From an uncultured Burkholderiales bacterium (GTDB lineage: Bacteria; Pseudomonadota; Gammaproteobacteria; Burkholderiales; Burkholderiaceae_E), in the NCBI GenBank assembly GCA_903898725.1, contig CAIUGQ010000678.1, positions 1 to 13,892 on the forward strand: DNA of 13,892 nucleotides, given 5' to 3'. The notes under the pieces are model-generated. The model was not told where the DNA came from. It did not search any database and worked only from the letters and a program-made list of their open reading frames with translations. A program made the position numbers and the translations under genes. Shown here piece by piece: positions 8,147 to 13,892 of the stretch. Each line of letters starts with the position of its first letter. Position 1 is the first letter of the stretch.

Positions 8147-8202
8147 AGGGCTGGCTTCTCGATGCAGCGAGGTCACCGCTCGCGATGACGGGCCTTGCCG
8201 GC

Positions 8203-10146
8203 TCAGCCGCCGGGGGTGTACCAGATCGGCGACGTGTAGGCCCGCTCCTGGAGCGTCATCGTCGTGCCGGGCAGCGGCTGGGTGCCGAAGCGCTTCGCGT
8301 CGTAGGCGGTCCAGCGCGGGGTCGGGATCTCGAGCACGCGGACGTAGTAGAACGCCCGCTGCGCGGCGTCGAACTGCGGATCGGTCCAGACGGCGATCAG
8401 TTCGGGCGCACCGATGGTGTTGGTCCAGGTCGCGTTCGCGACGTCGACCGTGCTGCCGACCGCGGGAACCTTGCCGTCGGCACCCGGCTTGCGATCGCCC
8501 GACCACACCACGTCGTGCACCTTCTCGTGCGTCTTGCCTTCGCGATCGACCCAGCCCTTGACGATCTGGATGCGGTCGAGGTTCGCGCCCTGCGAATCCT
8601 TGAGTGCGGCCACCAGGAACGAGGGCGCCTTGCCCTGCGGTCCGCGCGTCAGGTCGCCGCCCATCGGCACGCCTTTCGTGTAGCCGATCGAAGCGGGCAT
8701 CCGATTGACGGCATCGGCCGCCGTGAAGTCCCATCCGCCGAAGAAGCGCACGGCCATCCGGGTGCCCGTGGTGGCGTAGGTTTCACGGCGCTTCATCGCG
8801 TCGAAGATCGCCTCCCGTGTGTTCTCGGTCGCCCAGACCGCTGCATAGCCTGCTGCGCCGACCTCCCAGTCCATCACCTTGAGGCCCGATTTCGGGTCGG
8901 CGAAGAACGTGGCGGTCATCCGTTCAGGGCTCGGCTCCTGGGGCGTCGTCTTGCCGAAGAAGTTGTCCTCCTCCATCGCGGCGAGCCCGGTGTGCGCGTC
9001 CGAGCTGCCGATCAGTCCGAACTTGTACGGGTTTGCGCCGAGCCGGGACTCCAGCAGCATGCCGTTCTTCAACGCGTCGCGCGCGTACTCCGTCAGCAGC
9101 ATGCCGGGCTGCTTCGCGGTCGAGAAGTCGAGGTTGCCGCGGTCCCAGATCTCGAAGGCGGCGAACTCGTCGTTGCGCGACAGGGACGGGTGCGCCTCGC
9201 CCGTGCCCTTGGTCTGCGTGACCTCGTACAGCGGCTCCCAGCGGGCGCGCGTCTGTGCGTAGTCCCGGTCGAGCTTCTTGCCGAACGCCTCGATCATCGG
9301 GAACATCAGCCCGTTGCTGAGGTTGCCGTTGTGTGCGATGGCGAGCACCTCGCTGCCGGTGCGCGCCTCGGTCGCGGCCATGTACTTCCACAGGTCGGCC
9401 GGATTGTCGCTGCCGAGCGGCGCGATCGTCGTGTACGGTTCCACCAGGCCCGCCTGCGCAGCGTTGCCGCGGAAGATCACGTTGCGGTGCAGGTTGTTGG
9501 CGCCGGTGTTCGACGTCCACTCGAAACCGATGAACGCAGTGAACCGACCGGGTTCGTTGTACGCATCCGCGGCTTTGATGGTCTCCTGCCATGCGTTGCG
9601 ATACGCGGTCGTTCCCGGCAGGGGGAAGCCGGCGGGCATCTTGCCTTGCCCGAAGCTTCGGATGATGTCGAGCGCTGCTTCGCCGCCCTGGCCTGCGCGG
9701 ATCTGGTCGTACCACTTGCGCCCTTGAGGCGTCGCGAGCAGGGCGGGGTCGGCGCTCATCAGCTGGGGGAAGAACCCCATGCCGTCCGAGTGATCGGCGA
9801 CGACCAGGAAATCGAGGGGGCGGGACAGCTTGACCGGCTGGCCGGTGTTCGACGTGATCTCTTCTCCGCGCGCGAAACGGTACGCCTCGCGCGGTCCCAG
9901 GCGGGCGCCGAACGCGCCGGCGTCCATCGAATAGCCGGTGTGCAGGTGCGTATCACCGAACAGCGGCATCGTCGGATGGCTGCGCCCCGCATAAGGCGAA
10001 TAGCCCGGCTTGGACGGGAACACCTTGTCGAGCTTCGCCTTGTCGGGCGCACCCGCGTCTCCCTGACCGGTGGCGAAGCCGGGAATCAGCAGCGTGCCGG
10101 TGAGCGCCAGACCGGCGGCGGCAGCGACATACGGGAGCTTGCTCAT
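8203..10146 (-). CDS. Exported DUF3604 protein with PHP-like metal motifs
   Basis: This 647-residue protein has a hydrophobic signal peptide (residues 5-27, ending around GFATGQG). Seen in order: LFGDTHLHTGYSMDAG (His67, His69), LDFLVVADHSDGMG (His119), IGFEWTS (Glu209), NNLHRNVIF (His220), AIAHNGNLSNG (His272) and GLIGSSDAHTGLA (Asp383, His385). This series matches PHP-superfamily metallophosphoesterases and the DUF3604 family, so a multinuclear metal hydrolase in the periplasm is likely; the substrate is unknown. The C-terminal third carries a beta-rich region and ends AYTSPIWYTP, usual for the family. The ATG at 10146 has AGAGGA 8 bases upstream and overlaps the preceding gene by ATGA. DUF3604 proteins are widespread but have no established function that I know of. 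Confidence 0.92.
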   Translation of the reverse strand: MSKLPYVAAAAGLALTGTLLIPGFATGQGDAGAPDKAKLDKVFPSKPGYSPYAGRSHPTMPLFGDTHLHTGYSMDAGAFGARLGPREAYRFARGEEITSNTGQPVKLSRPLDFLVVADHSDGMGFFPQLMSADPALLATPQGRKWYDQIRAGQGGEAALDIIRSFGQGKMPAGFPLPGTTAYRNAWQETIKAADAYNEPGRFTAFIGFEWTSNTGANNLHRNVIFRGNAAQAGLVEPYTTIAPLGSDNPADLWKYMAATEARTGSEVLAIAHNGNLSNGLMFPMIEAFGKKLDRDYAQTRARWEPLYEVTQTKGTGEAHPSLSRNDEFAAFEIWDRGNLDFSTAKQPGMLLTEYARDALKNGMLLESRLGANPYKFGLIGSSDAHTGLAAMEEDNFFGKTTPQEPSPERMTATFFADPKSGLKVMDWEVGAAGYAAVWATENTREAIFDAMKRRETYATTGTRMAVRFFGGWDFTAADAVNRMPASIGYTKGVPMGGDLTRGPQGKAPSFLVAALKDSQGANLDRIQIVKGWVDREGKTHEKVHDVVWSGDRKPGADGKVPAVGSTVDVANATWTNTIGAPELIAVWTDPQFDAAQRAFYYVRVLEIPTPRWTAYDAKRFGTQPLPGTTMTLQERAYTSPIWYTPGG

Positions 10147-10778
10147 CGGTCGGATCCTCTTGACGCGGTATCAGGTAAGGAACGGTCGGCACGGTCGAGC
10201 AGGGACGCGACCTCGAGTGTCGCCTCCGCGGAACCGTAGAAGCGGATGAGTCCGTGCCGTCGCGCGGACTCGGGTGACAGCCGGCCGTCGGCGAGCGCGG
10301 CCAGGACCGGTGCATCGGTCACGACGACCACGTGGTCGCGGCCGGGGCCATCGACGTGGGCACTCATCGCGATCGTCGGATTCGAGGTGTCGAAGCGTGT
10401 CCAGAGCATCGGACCGATCAGCACCACCGAGAACGACGGCACCGCGCGGCCGCCTCGTGCGCCGTCGAGCCGGGAGCCCAGGACATCGAGGGCCGCGACG
10501 GTCTCGCGGTAGCGCAACATCGCACGCAGCCGGGTCGAGGCGTCGTCGAGCTGGCGGTCCGCATCGACCGGGCGCGCGAGCGTGCCGTCGCGCTGAGCCA
10601 TCCAGACCGCGGTGCGCACATGCAGCGCCTGCGGGTAGGAGAGGTTCAGCATGCCCAGGTGGACGGTCGCGGCGTCGTGGTAGCCGCAGGCGGCTGCCGG
10701 CGCGGCGACGGCGCCGACGATCGCAGCCAGAACGAGCTGGAACTGGATGCGTTGGACGCTTGCGCACAGCCGCTGCAT
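10143..10778 (-). CDS. Exported protein of unknown family, CGYHD motif
   Basis: This is a 211-residue protein I cannot assign to a named family. Residues 12-30 form a signal peptide ending AAPAAA, which would leave Cys31 as the first mature residue in CGYHDAATVHLGMLNLSYP. A lipoprotein is possible, though the lipobox would lack the usual Leu at -3. Cys31 is the only cysteine of the mature chain. Further stretches are ALHVRTAVWMAQRDG (52-65), a helical middle, and a beta-rich core PSFSVVLIGPMLWTRF. I chose the ATG at 10778 because GGTGAG lies 7 bases upstream. A GTG at 10790 overlaps the barrel gene's stop as GTGA and is the alternative. It overlaps the DUF3604 gene by ATGA. Position implies a periplasmic partner of DUF3604 and the barrel. 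Confidence 0.8.
   Translation of the reverse strand: MQRLCASVQRIQFQLVLAAIVGAVAAPAAACGYHDAATVHLGMLNLSYPQALHVRTAVWMAQRDGTLARPVDADRQLDDASTRLRAMLRYRETVAALDVLGSRLDGARGGRAVPSFSVVLIGPMLWTRFDTSNPTIAMSAHVDGPGRDHVVVVTDAPVLAALADGRLSPESARRHGLIRFYGSAEATLEVASLLDRADRSLPDTASRGSDR
10155..10160 (-). promoter_or_regulatory. Shine-Dalgarno of the DUF3604 gene
   Basis: AGAGGA on the - strand lies 8 bases before the ATG at 10146, inside the 3' end of the upstream gene. It fixes the DUF3604 start and gives it initiation of its own in addition to ATGA coupling. Confidence 0.6.
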
Positions 10779-10785
10779 CGTGTCG

Positions 10786-10791
10786 CTCACC
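10786..10791 (-). promoter_or_regulatory. Shine-Dalgarno deciding the start of the CGYHD gene
   Basis: GGTGAG on the - strand lies 7 bases before the ATG at 10778. It overlaps the stop codon of the barrel gene and the alternative GTG at 10790, which itself has no purine-rich site upstream. This favours the ATG. Confidence 0.5.
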
Positions 10792-11647
10792 AACGGAACG
10801 ATGCGCCGACCATCGGGCCGCTGAAGCTGATGTCGGTGAGCCGGCTGCTGTCGGGCATGTCGTAGCCGAGGTAGCGCCAGCCGGCGACGGCCTCGCCCCA
10901 CGTGAAGGCATAGCCGACACCGGCCATCGCCTGCCAGGTGAAGTCCGAATCGCCGGTTCCGATGTCGATGTACCAGGGCACAAACCAGGTGTTGTCGGGC
11001 GTGAGCGACGCCCGCCCGCGAACGCCGACGATCGCATCCCAGTGCGTGACGCTGGCGCGGCCACGCCCGGTCCGGCTCGGTGCAGGAATCGGACCGAGAT
11101 TGCCGCTCAGCGACCAGTCCAGCGTCTGAGTGACGTCCGTGTACCGCAGGCCGCCGACGACATCGAGGGTGACGCCGGGCGTTTCGATCGCGCGGTAGTA
11201 GCCCGCGGCCGTCCAGATCCGGCTCTTCATGTCGAACTCGGTGCTCAGGCGCGCATCGACCGGGATCGAGATGCCGCCGATGCTGCCGCCCCGTGTCGTC
11301 GACTCGGCCTGGCCGACACTCATGTAGACCACGTCCGCGAGCACGCCGAACCGACCCGAGCGTGCATCAAACGTGCCCTGGAACGTGAACTCGAGCTTGT
11401 CGAGGATGTTGCCGATGTCGATCTCGAAGTCGCCCCGCCCGGCCGCGTCGGCGAAGCGTGTACGGCCCCCGATGTCGGGGAACCAGCCATTGAGGGTCGC
11501 CTGGAAGGTCCAGGGCGCACTCGACTGCGCCGATGCGGTCACTGGGAGCAGCGTGGCGGCGGGGGCCAGCACGGTGGCCAATACCGCAGTGGCGGCTCGG
11601 GCACGAAACGCTCGGATCGTCGTCATGGCTTCCCACGTCCGCTTCAT
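10787..11647 (-). CDS. Outer-membrane beta-barrel protein
   Basis: This is a 286-residue exported protein predicted to form an outer-membrane barrel. The signal peptide ends LLPVTASA40. The mature part starts WTFQATLNGWFPDIGG and shows alternating-hydrophobicity strands throughout: FTFQGTFDARSGRFGVLADVVYM, SRIWTAAGYYRA, TLDVVGGLRYTDVTQTL, HWDAIVGVRGRASL, WFVPWYIDIGTGDSDF, TWQAMAGVGYAFTWGEAVAGWRYLGY. It ends in GASFRW, with the C-terminal aromatic residue expected for BAM recognition. I recognise the general type (small barrels with a YGWFPDIGG-like opening) but know no function for it. Its ATG at 11647 shares one base with the upstream stop (TGATG), favouring this start over the in-frame ATG at 11626. 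Within the operon it would be the outer-membrane pore or receptor. Confidence 0.85.
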   Translation of the reverse strand: MKRTWEAMTTIRAFRARAATAVLATVLAPAATLLPVTASAQSSAPWTFQATLNGWFPDIGGRTRFADAAGRGDFEIDIGNILDKLEFTFQGTFDARSGRFGVLADVVYMSVGQAESTTRGGSIGGISIPVDARLSTEFDMKSRIWTAAGYYRAIETPGVTLDVVGGLRYTDVTQTLDWSLSGNLGPIPAPSRTGRGRASVTHWDAIVGVRGRASLTPDNTWFVPWYIDIGTGDSDFTWQAMAGVGYAFTWGEAVAGWRYLGYDMPDSSRLTDISFSGPMVGASFRW

Positions 11648-11943
11648 CAATCGTCTCGCTTCTTCGCAGGCGCCGCAGGTGCCGCGGCTTCGGCGGACAC
11701 CGTCATGGCCCCGATGAAGGTGGCGACGATCTGACCGCCGGCCTTTGCCAGCTCGAGTGGTGCCGAGTCGGGTACCCGAAGATCCATCGTGTGTTCCGGC
11801 TCGCGTAGTGTCAAGGTCTGCGACCGTCGGGCGACTTCAGCGTGACCGTACGCATGGCGGCTTCGATCGACTTGCTGCGCAAGCGCAGAACCGAGGGCGA
11901 GCGTGCCCACCAGTACGAAGCCGAAACCCCCTTTCTGTATCAT
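11647..11943 (-). CDS. Small exported protein of unknown function
   Basis: This is a 98-residue protein and the first gene of the - strand operon. A clean signal peptide (MIQKGGFGFVLVGTLALGSA, then LAQ) gives predicted cleavage after Ala22 and a mature form of about 76 residues. The mature part is mixed charged and hydrophobic, and its AKAGGQIVATFIGAMTV segment (67-83) is only mildly hydrophobic. The tail AEAAAPAAPAKKRDD is Ala/Pro-rich and looks disordered. I see no family match. The ATG at 11943 has an AGG seven bases upstream, and its stop overlaps the barrel gene's start in TGATG. That overlap, plus the signal peptide, is the main evidence that it is a real gene. It may be a periplasmic accessory or subunit of the barrel. 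Confidence 0.72.
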   Translation of the reverse strand: MIQKGGFGFVLVGTLALGSALAQQVDRSRHAYGHAEVARRSQTLTLREPEHTMDLRVPDSAPLELAKAGGQIVATFIGAMTVSAEAAAPAAPAKKRDD

Positions 11944-12038
11944 TCCAGCGCCTGTGGTTCCGGAGATGTCGCCGTGATGGCGGCCTCGAACCCCTACCGC
12001 AGCAGGGACGATGAATCCGCACCGATCTGTCGGAGCGA
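11944..12038. promoter_or_regulatory. Divergent regulatory gap between operon and AraC gene
   Basis: These 95 bases must hold the promoters of both the - strand six-gene operon and the + strand AraC-type regulator. I see no convincing -35/-10 pair in either direction. Candidate operator-like elements are the short inverted repeat CGCC-GTGAT-GGCG (11970-11982) and the palindrome TCCGGA (11959-11964); both are too short to assert. The layout itself suggests that the regulator binds here. Confidence 0.45.
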
Positions 12039-13175
12039 ATGCTGCTGAAGTCGGCGAGAAAGCGCTTGATCTTCGGCGACACGTTCCGCACCCCTTGGGC
12101 CAGGGTCTTGACCGATCTCGACAAAGCAGTGCCGCCATCGGGAGAGGCGAGCGTTTCGGCGACCCCGCGACCCGGGCTCCGCGTCGCGCCTCTGCTCGCC
12201 TTGGCCTCCCGGCTGCGAGCCTGCGGCGTCGACCCCGCGCAGGCCTTCGCGGAAGCCGGCCTCGGCGCCATGGTCCCAACCGATCCCGAGCAGTCTGTGC
12301 CATACCGCGAGGCGACCGGGTTGTTCGCGGTGTGTGTGCGCCTTTCCGGGGAACAGGACTTCTCGCTGCGAGCCGGGATGTCGCTCGTCCTGACCGCGCT
12401 CGGCCTGCCGGGCGAGCTCGCGCGGCACTCGCCCACGGTCGGGGACGCGTTGCGGGTGCTCTCCACGCACTTTCGCCTGCATGATCACGGGGGCAGCGTG
12501 GTGCTCGATGTACGGGGGGGCATCGCGTCGCTCATGTACGTGGTCCACGAGCCCGAAGCACAGGCGCTGGATCAGGTCTCGGACTTCGCGCTTGCGATCG
12601 CCTGCGGGTTCATGCGCGACCTGTGTGGCGCCGACTGGCGGCCGTCCCTCGTCCGGTTCTCTCATCGCGAGCCTGCGAACCGCGCCCCGTATCGCGACCT
12701 GTTCGGTTCGCGCCTTGAATTCGACTCGCCCGCGGACGGTCTGCTGTTCGCGGCGAGCTGGCTCGCGCTCCCGATCAGCGACGCCGACCCGCAGCGCCTC
12801 GACGAGCTGAGTCATCGGGCGGAGGGGCTGGCGCGCGACGATCGCATCAGCTGGGTGCAGCGGCTGCGCGCGACCCTCCGAGCCGGACTGGCGATTCGCG
12901 AGTGCTCGATCGAGCAGGTGTCCGCCGTGATCGGGATTCATCGTCGCACGCTCGAGCGCCGGCTTCGCGAGGAGCGCACGACCTTCTCGGAACAGCTCGA
13001 CGCCGTGCGTCACGGCGTGGCGATCCAGCTTCTCGAGAACACCCGCCTGCCGATGACGGAGATCGCGGACGCACTCGACTTCGCCGATCCGGCGGTCTTC
13101 TCGCGCGCCTTTCGCCGCTGGCGGGGCATGGCGCCGTCAGCCTGGCGCGCGCAACGCGCCGCCGCGCGAACCTGA
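12039..13175 (+). CDS. AraC-family transcriptional regulator
   Basis: This is a 378-residue DNA-binding protein. The N-terminal part (about 46-230) fits the Arabinose_bd-type sensing domain of the OruR/ArgR-like AraC subgroup: RVAPLLALASRLRACGVDPAQ, an acidic/aromatic middle, and FMRDLCGADWRPSLVRFSH. The C-terminal AraC double helix-turn-helix spans 287-370: CSIEQVSAVIGIHRRTLERRLREE is the first helix pair and MTEIADALDFADPAVFSRAFRRW the second, ending MAPSAWR. The ATG at 12039 has GGAG only 3 bases upstream. The first 45 or so residues are not obviously part of the domain, so the true start may lie further in, for example the GTG near 12129. Divergent placement 95 bases from the envelope operon makes it the likely regulator; the effector is unknown. 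Confidence 0.9.
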   Translation: MLLKSARKRLIFGDTFRTPWARVLTDLDKAVPPSGEASVSATPRPGLRVAPLLALASRLRACGVDPAQAFAEAGLGAMVPTDPEQSVPYREATGLFAVCVRLSGEQDFSLRAGMSLVLTALGLPGELARHSPTVGDALRVLSTHFRLHDHGGSVVLDVRGGIASLMYVVHEPEAQALDQVSDFALAIACGFMRDLCGADWRPSLVRFSHREPANRAPYRDLFGSRLEFDSPADGLLFAASWLALPISDADPQRLDELSHRAEGLARDDRISWVQRLRATLRAGLAIRECSIEQVSAVIGIHRRTLERRLREERTTFSEQLDAVRHGVAIQLLENTRLPMTEIADALDFADPAVFSRAFRRWRGMAPSAWRAQRAAART

Positions 13176-13306
13176 CTGCGCGCCGCCAGGCTACTTCGCG
13201 AAGGCTCCGGATTGACTCGTCCCCCGTGTCGCTGCTCGCGGCATGCAATGGGCCCGATGCCACCGGCGCAGGGGAAGTCGCACGCTAAGTGCCTGATCGA
13301 ACGGCG
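13176..13306. other. Intergenic stretch after the AraC gene
   Basis: No gene is supported here. There is a 10-base palindrome CTTCGCGAAG (13194-13203) without a following T run, so no clear terminator for the AraC gene is visible. Confidence 0.5.
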
Positions 13307-13312
13307 TATAGT
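13307..13312 (+). promoter_or_regulatory. Candidate -10 box of dbpA
   Basis: TATAGT stands out in otherwise GC-rich sequence 84 bases before the dbpA start. No good -35 element lies 16-18 bases upstream, so this is a weak call. If real, transcription would start near 13319 and give a leader of about 77 bases containing the hairpin and leader ORF described separately. Confidence 0.35.
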
Positions 13313-13343
13313 CGTGCATCCTCCGACTGGCCAGGCCGTGCGC

Positions 13344-13348
13344 GAGGG
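13344..13348 (+). promoter_or_regulatory. Shine-Dalgarno of the dbpA leader ORF
   Basis: GAGGG lies 6 bases before GTG 13355 and 9 bases before ATG 13358. dbpA itself (ATG 13396) has no purine-rich site: the 20 bases before it are almost all C, G and T. This is the only good ribosome binding site in the leader. Confidence 0.45.
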
Positions 13349-13375
13349 CGCCCCGTGATGCGTCACGCGACGCCC
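13346..13375 (+). promoter_or_regulatory. Leader hairpin upstream of dbpA
   Basis: Two stacked perfect stems, GGGCG/CGCCC (13346-13350 with 13371-13375) and CGTGA/TCACG (13354-13358 with 13363-13367), are separated by a symmetric 3 x 3 internal loop and capped by a TGCG tetraloop. No T run follows, so it is not an intrinsic terminator. It pairs part of the Shine-Dalgarno and start codon of the small leader ORF, so folding would control that ORF's translation. Regulation is inference. Confidence 0.45.
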
Positions 13376-13399
13376 CCGCCGGTCGCCCCGCCCACATGA
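13358..13399 (+). CDS. Possible 13-residue leader peptide before dbpA
   Basis: This is a tiny ORF, MRHATPPPVAPPT, with ATG at 13358 (or GTG at 13355, one codon longer). It has GAGGG at a proper distance upstream. Its TGA (13397-13399) overlaps the dbpA ATG (13396-13398) as ATGA. It carries Pro-Pro-Pro at residues 6-8, a sequence known to slow ribosomes in an EF-P-dependent way, and Pro-Pro at 11-12. The arrangement suggests coupling: dbpA has no Shine-Dalgarno of its own. Against it, GC-rich DNA yields proline codons by chance and the ORF is very short. Confidence 0.4.
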   Translation: MRHATPPPVAPPT

Positions 13400-13892
13400 C
13401 TGCATCCCCTGCCGACGCGCCCCCCGAGGCCGCGTCCTTCGCCACGCTTCCGCTGGCCCCGCCGATGCTGGCCAACCTCGAGCGTCTCGGCTACGAGCGG
13501 ATGACGCCCGTGCAGGCCGCGAGCCTGCCGCTGGCGCTCGCCGGGCGGGACCTGATCGTGCAGGCCAAGACCGGCAGCGGAAAGACGGCGGCCTTCGCGC
13601 TGCCGGTGCTGGCGCGGCTGGACGCGCGGCGCTTCGAGGTGCAGGCGCTGGTGCTGTGCCCGACCCGGGAGCTGGGCGAACAGGTCTCCCAGGAGATCCG
13701 GCGGCTCGCTCGGGCCGAGGACAACATCAAGGTGCTCACGCTGTGCGGCGGCACCACGATGCGCCCGCAGCTCGCGAGCCTCGCCCACGGGGCCCACGTG
13801 GTGGTGGGCACGCCGGGACGCATCCTCGATCACCTGGCGCGCGAGTCGCTGTCGCTGGGGGCGCTCGGCCTGCTGGTGCTGGACGAGGCCGA
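13396..13892 (+). CDS. dbpA: ATP-dependent RNA helicase DbpA, 3'-truncated
   Basis: This is a DEAD-box RNA helicase. DbpA in E. coli is activated by hairpin 92 of 23S rRNA and helps 50S subunit assembly. The first 165 residues are present, covering most of RecA domain 1. Seen: the Q motif region YERMTPVQAASLPLAL, Walker A AKTGSGKT, motif Ia LVLCPTRELGEQV, the GG motif LCGGTTM, motif Ib VVGTPGRILDHL and motif II LVLDEA, where the window ends. The N-terminal FATLPLAPPMLANLERLGY and QAKTGSGKTAAFALPVL match DbpA more closely than RhlE, SrmB or DeaD. The RNA-binding C-terminal domain that would confirm this lies outside the window. ATG 13396 is the first start in frame after a TAG at 13309. Confidence 0.93.
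   Translation, partial: MTASPADAPPEAASFATLPLAPPMLANLERLGYERMTPVQAASLPLALAGRDLIVQAKTGSGKTAAFALPVLARLDARRFEVQALVLCPTRELGEQVSQEIRRLARAEDNIKVLTLCGGTTMRPQLASLAHGAHVVVGTPGRILDHLARESLSLGALGLLVLDEA

Noticed and set aside
7906..10239. A 777-codon open frame on the + strand, antisense to the DUF3604 and ppiC-like genes
   Set aside because: Its translation is Arg/Ala/Gly-rich with no domain, and it shadows genes with clear family motifs; long antisense frames are expected in DNA this GC-rich.
10274..11734. A 486-codon open frame on the + strand over the barrel and CGYHD genes
   Set aside because: Arg-rich low-complexity product; the opposite strand has signal peptides, a barrel pattern and coupled stop/start codons.
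11842..12048. A 68-codon + strand frame in front of the AraC gene
   Set aside because: It overlaps the well-supported small exported gene on the other strand, has no domain and no convincing ribosome binding site.
13194..13203. Palindrome CTTCGCGAAG as a terminator for the AraC gene
   Set aside because: Almost no loop and no following T run.

Overview
The window is high-GC (roughly two-thirds G+C by eye), densely coded bacterial chromosome. A nuoL-nuoM-nuoN complex I tail, an encoded CCA on the tRNA, a YihY/BrkB gene and a DbpA helicase point to a proteobacterium. The protein sequences look most like Betaproteobacteria (Burkholderiales-like). That placement is recollection of family sequences, not a search. 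Both ends cut genes: nuoL lacks its 5' end and dbpA lacks its 3' end.

Layout. Positions 1-6040 run on the + strand: the end of the NADH:quinone oxidoreductase operon (nuoL', nuoM, nuoN), then an ADP-ribose pyrophosphatase-like NUDIX gene and a YihY/BrkB-family inner-membrane gene. Ten bases after brkB comes tRNA-Ser(UGA), followed by a strong intrinsic terminator. Positions 6201-11943 hold six genes on the - strand, reading toward the tRNA. In transcription order they are a 98-residue exported protein, an outer-membrane beta-barrel, an exported 'CGYHD' protein of unknown family, an exported DUF3604 protein with PHP-like metal-ligand motifs, a membrane-anchored PpiC-type prolyl isomerase, and a HupE/UreJ-type multi-pass membrane protein. 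Stop and start codons overlap at three of the five junctions, so this is very likely one operon. A 95-bp gap separates it from a divergent AraC-family regulator (12039-13175), the obvious candidate controller. The window closes with the start of dbpA.

How they work together. NuoL/M/N are the proton-pumping membrane arm of complex I. The six-gene operon is the accessory content: every product has an export signal or membrane segments, so it looks like one envelope-spanning system (outer-membrane barrel, periplasmic metal-dependent enzyme, dedicated foldase, inner-membrane permease). A metal-uptake or metal-handling role fits the HupE-type motif H-x5-DH and the PHP-like ligands, but the substrate is not readable from sequence. 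The second notable signal is in the dbpA leader: a 13-codon proline-rich leader ORF with a good Shine-Dalgarno sequence ends in an ATGA overlap with dbpA, which has no Shine-Dalgarno of its own. A hairpin there encloses the leader's start codon.
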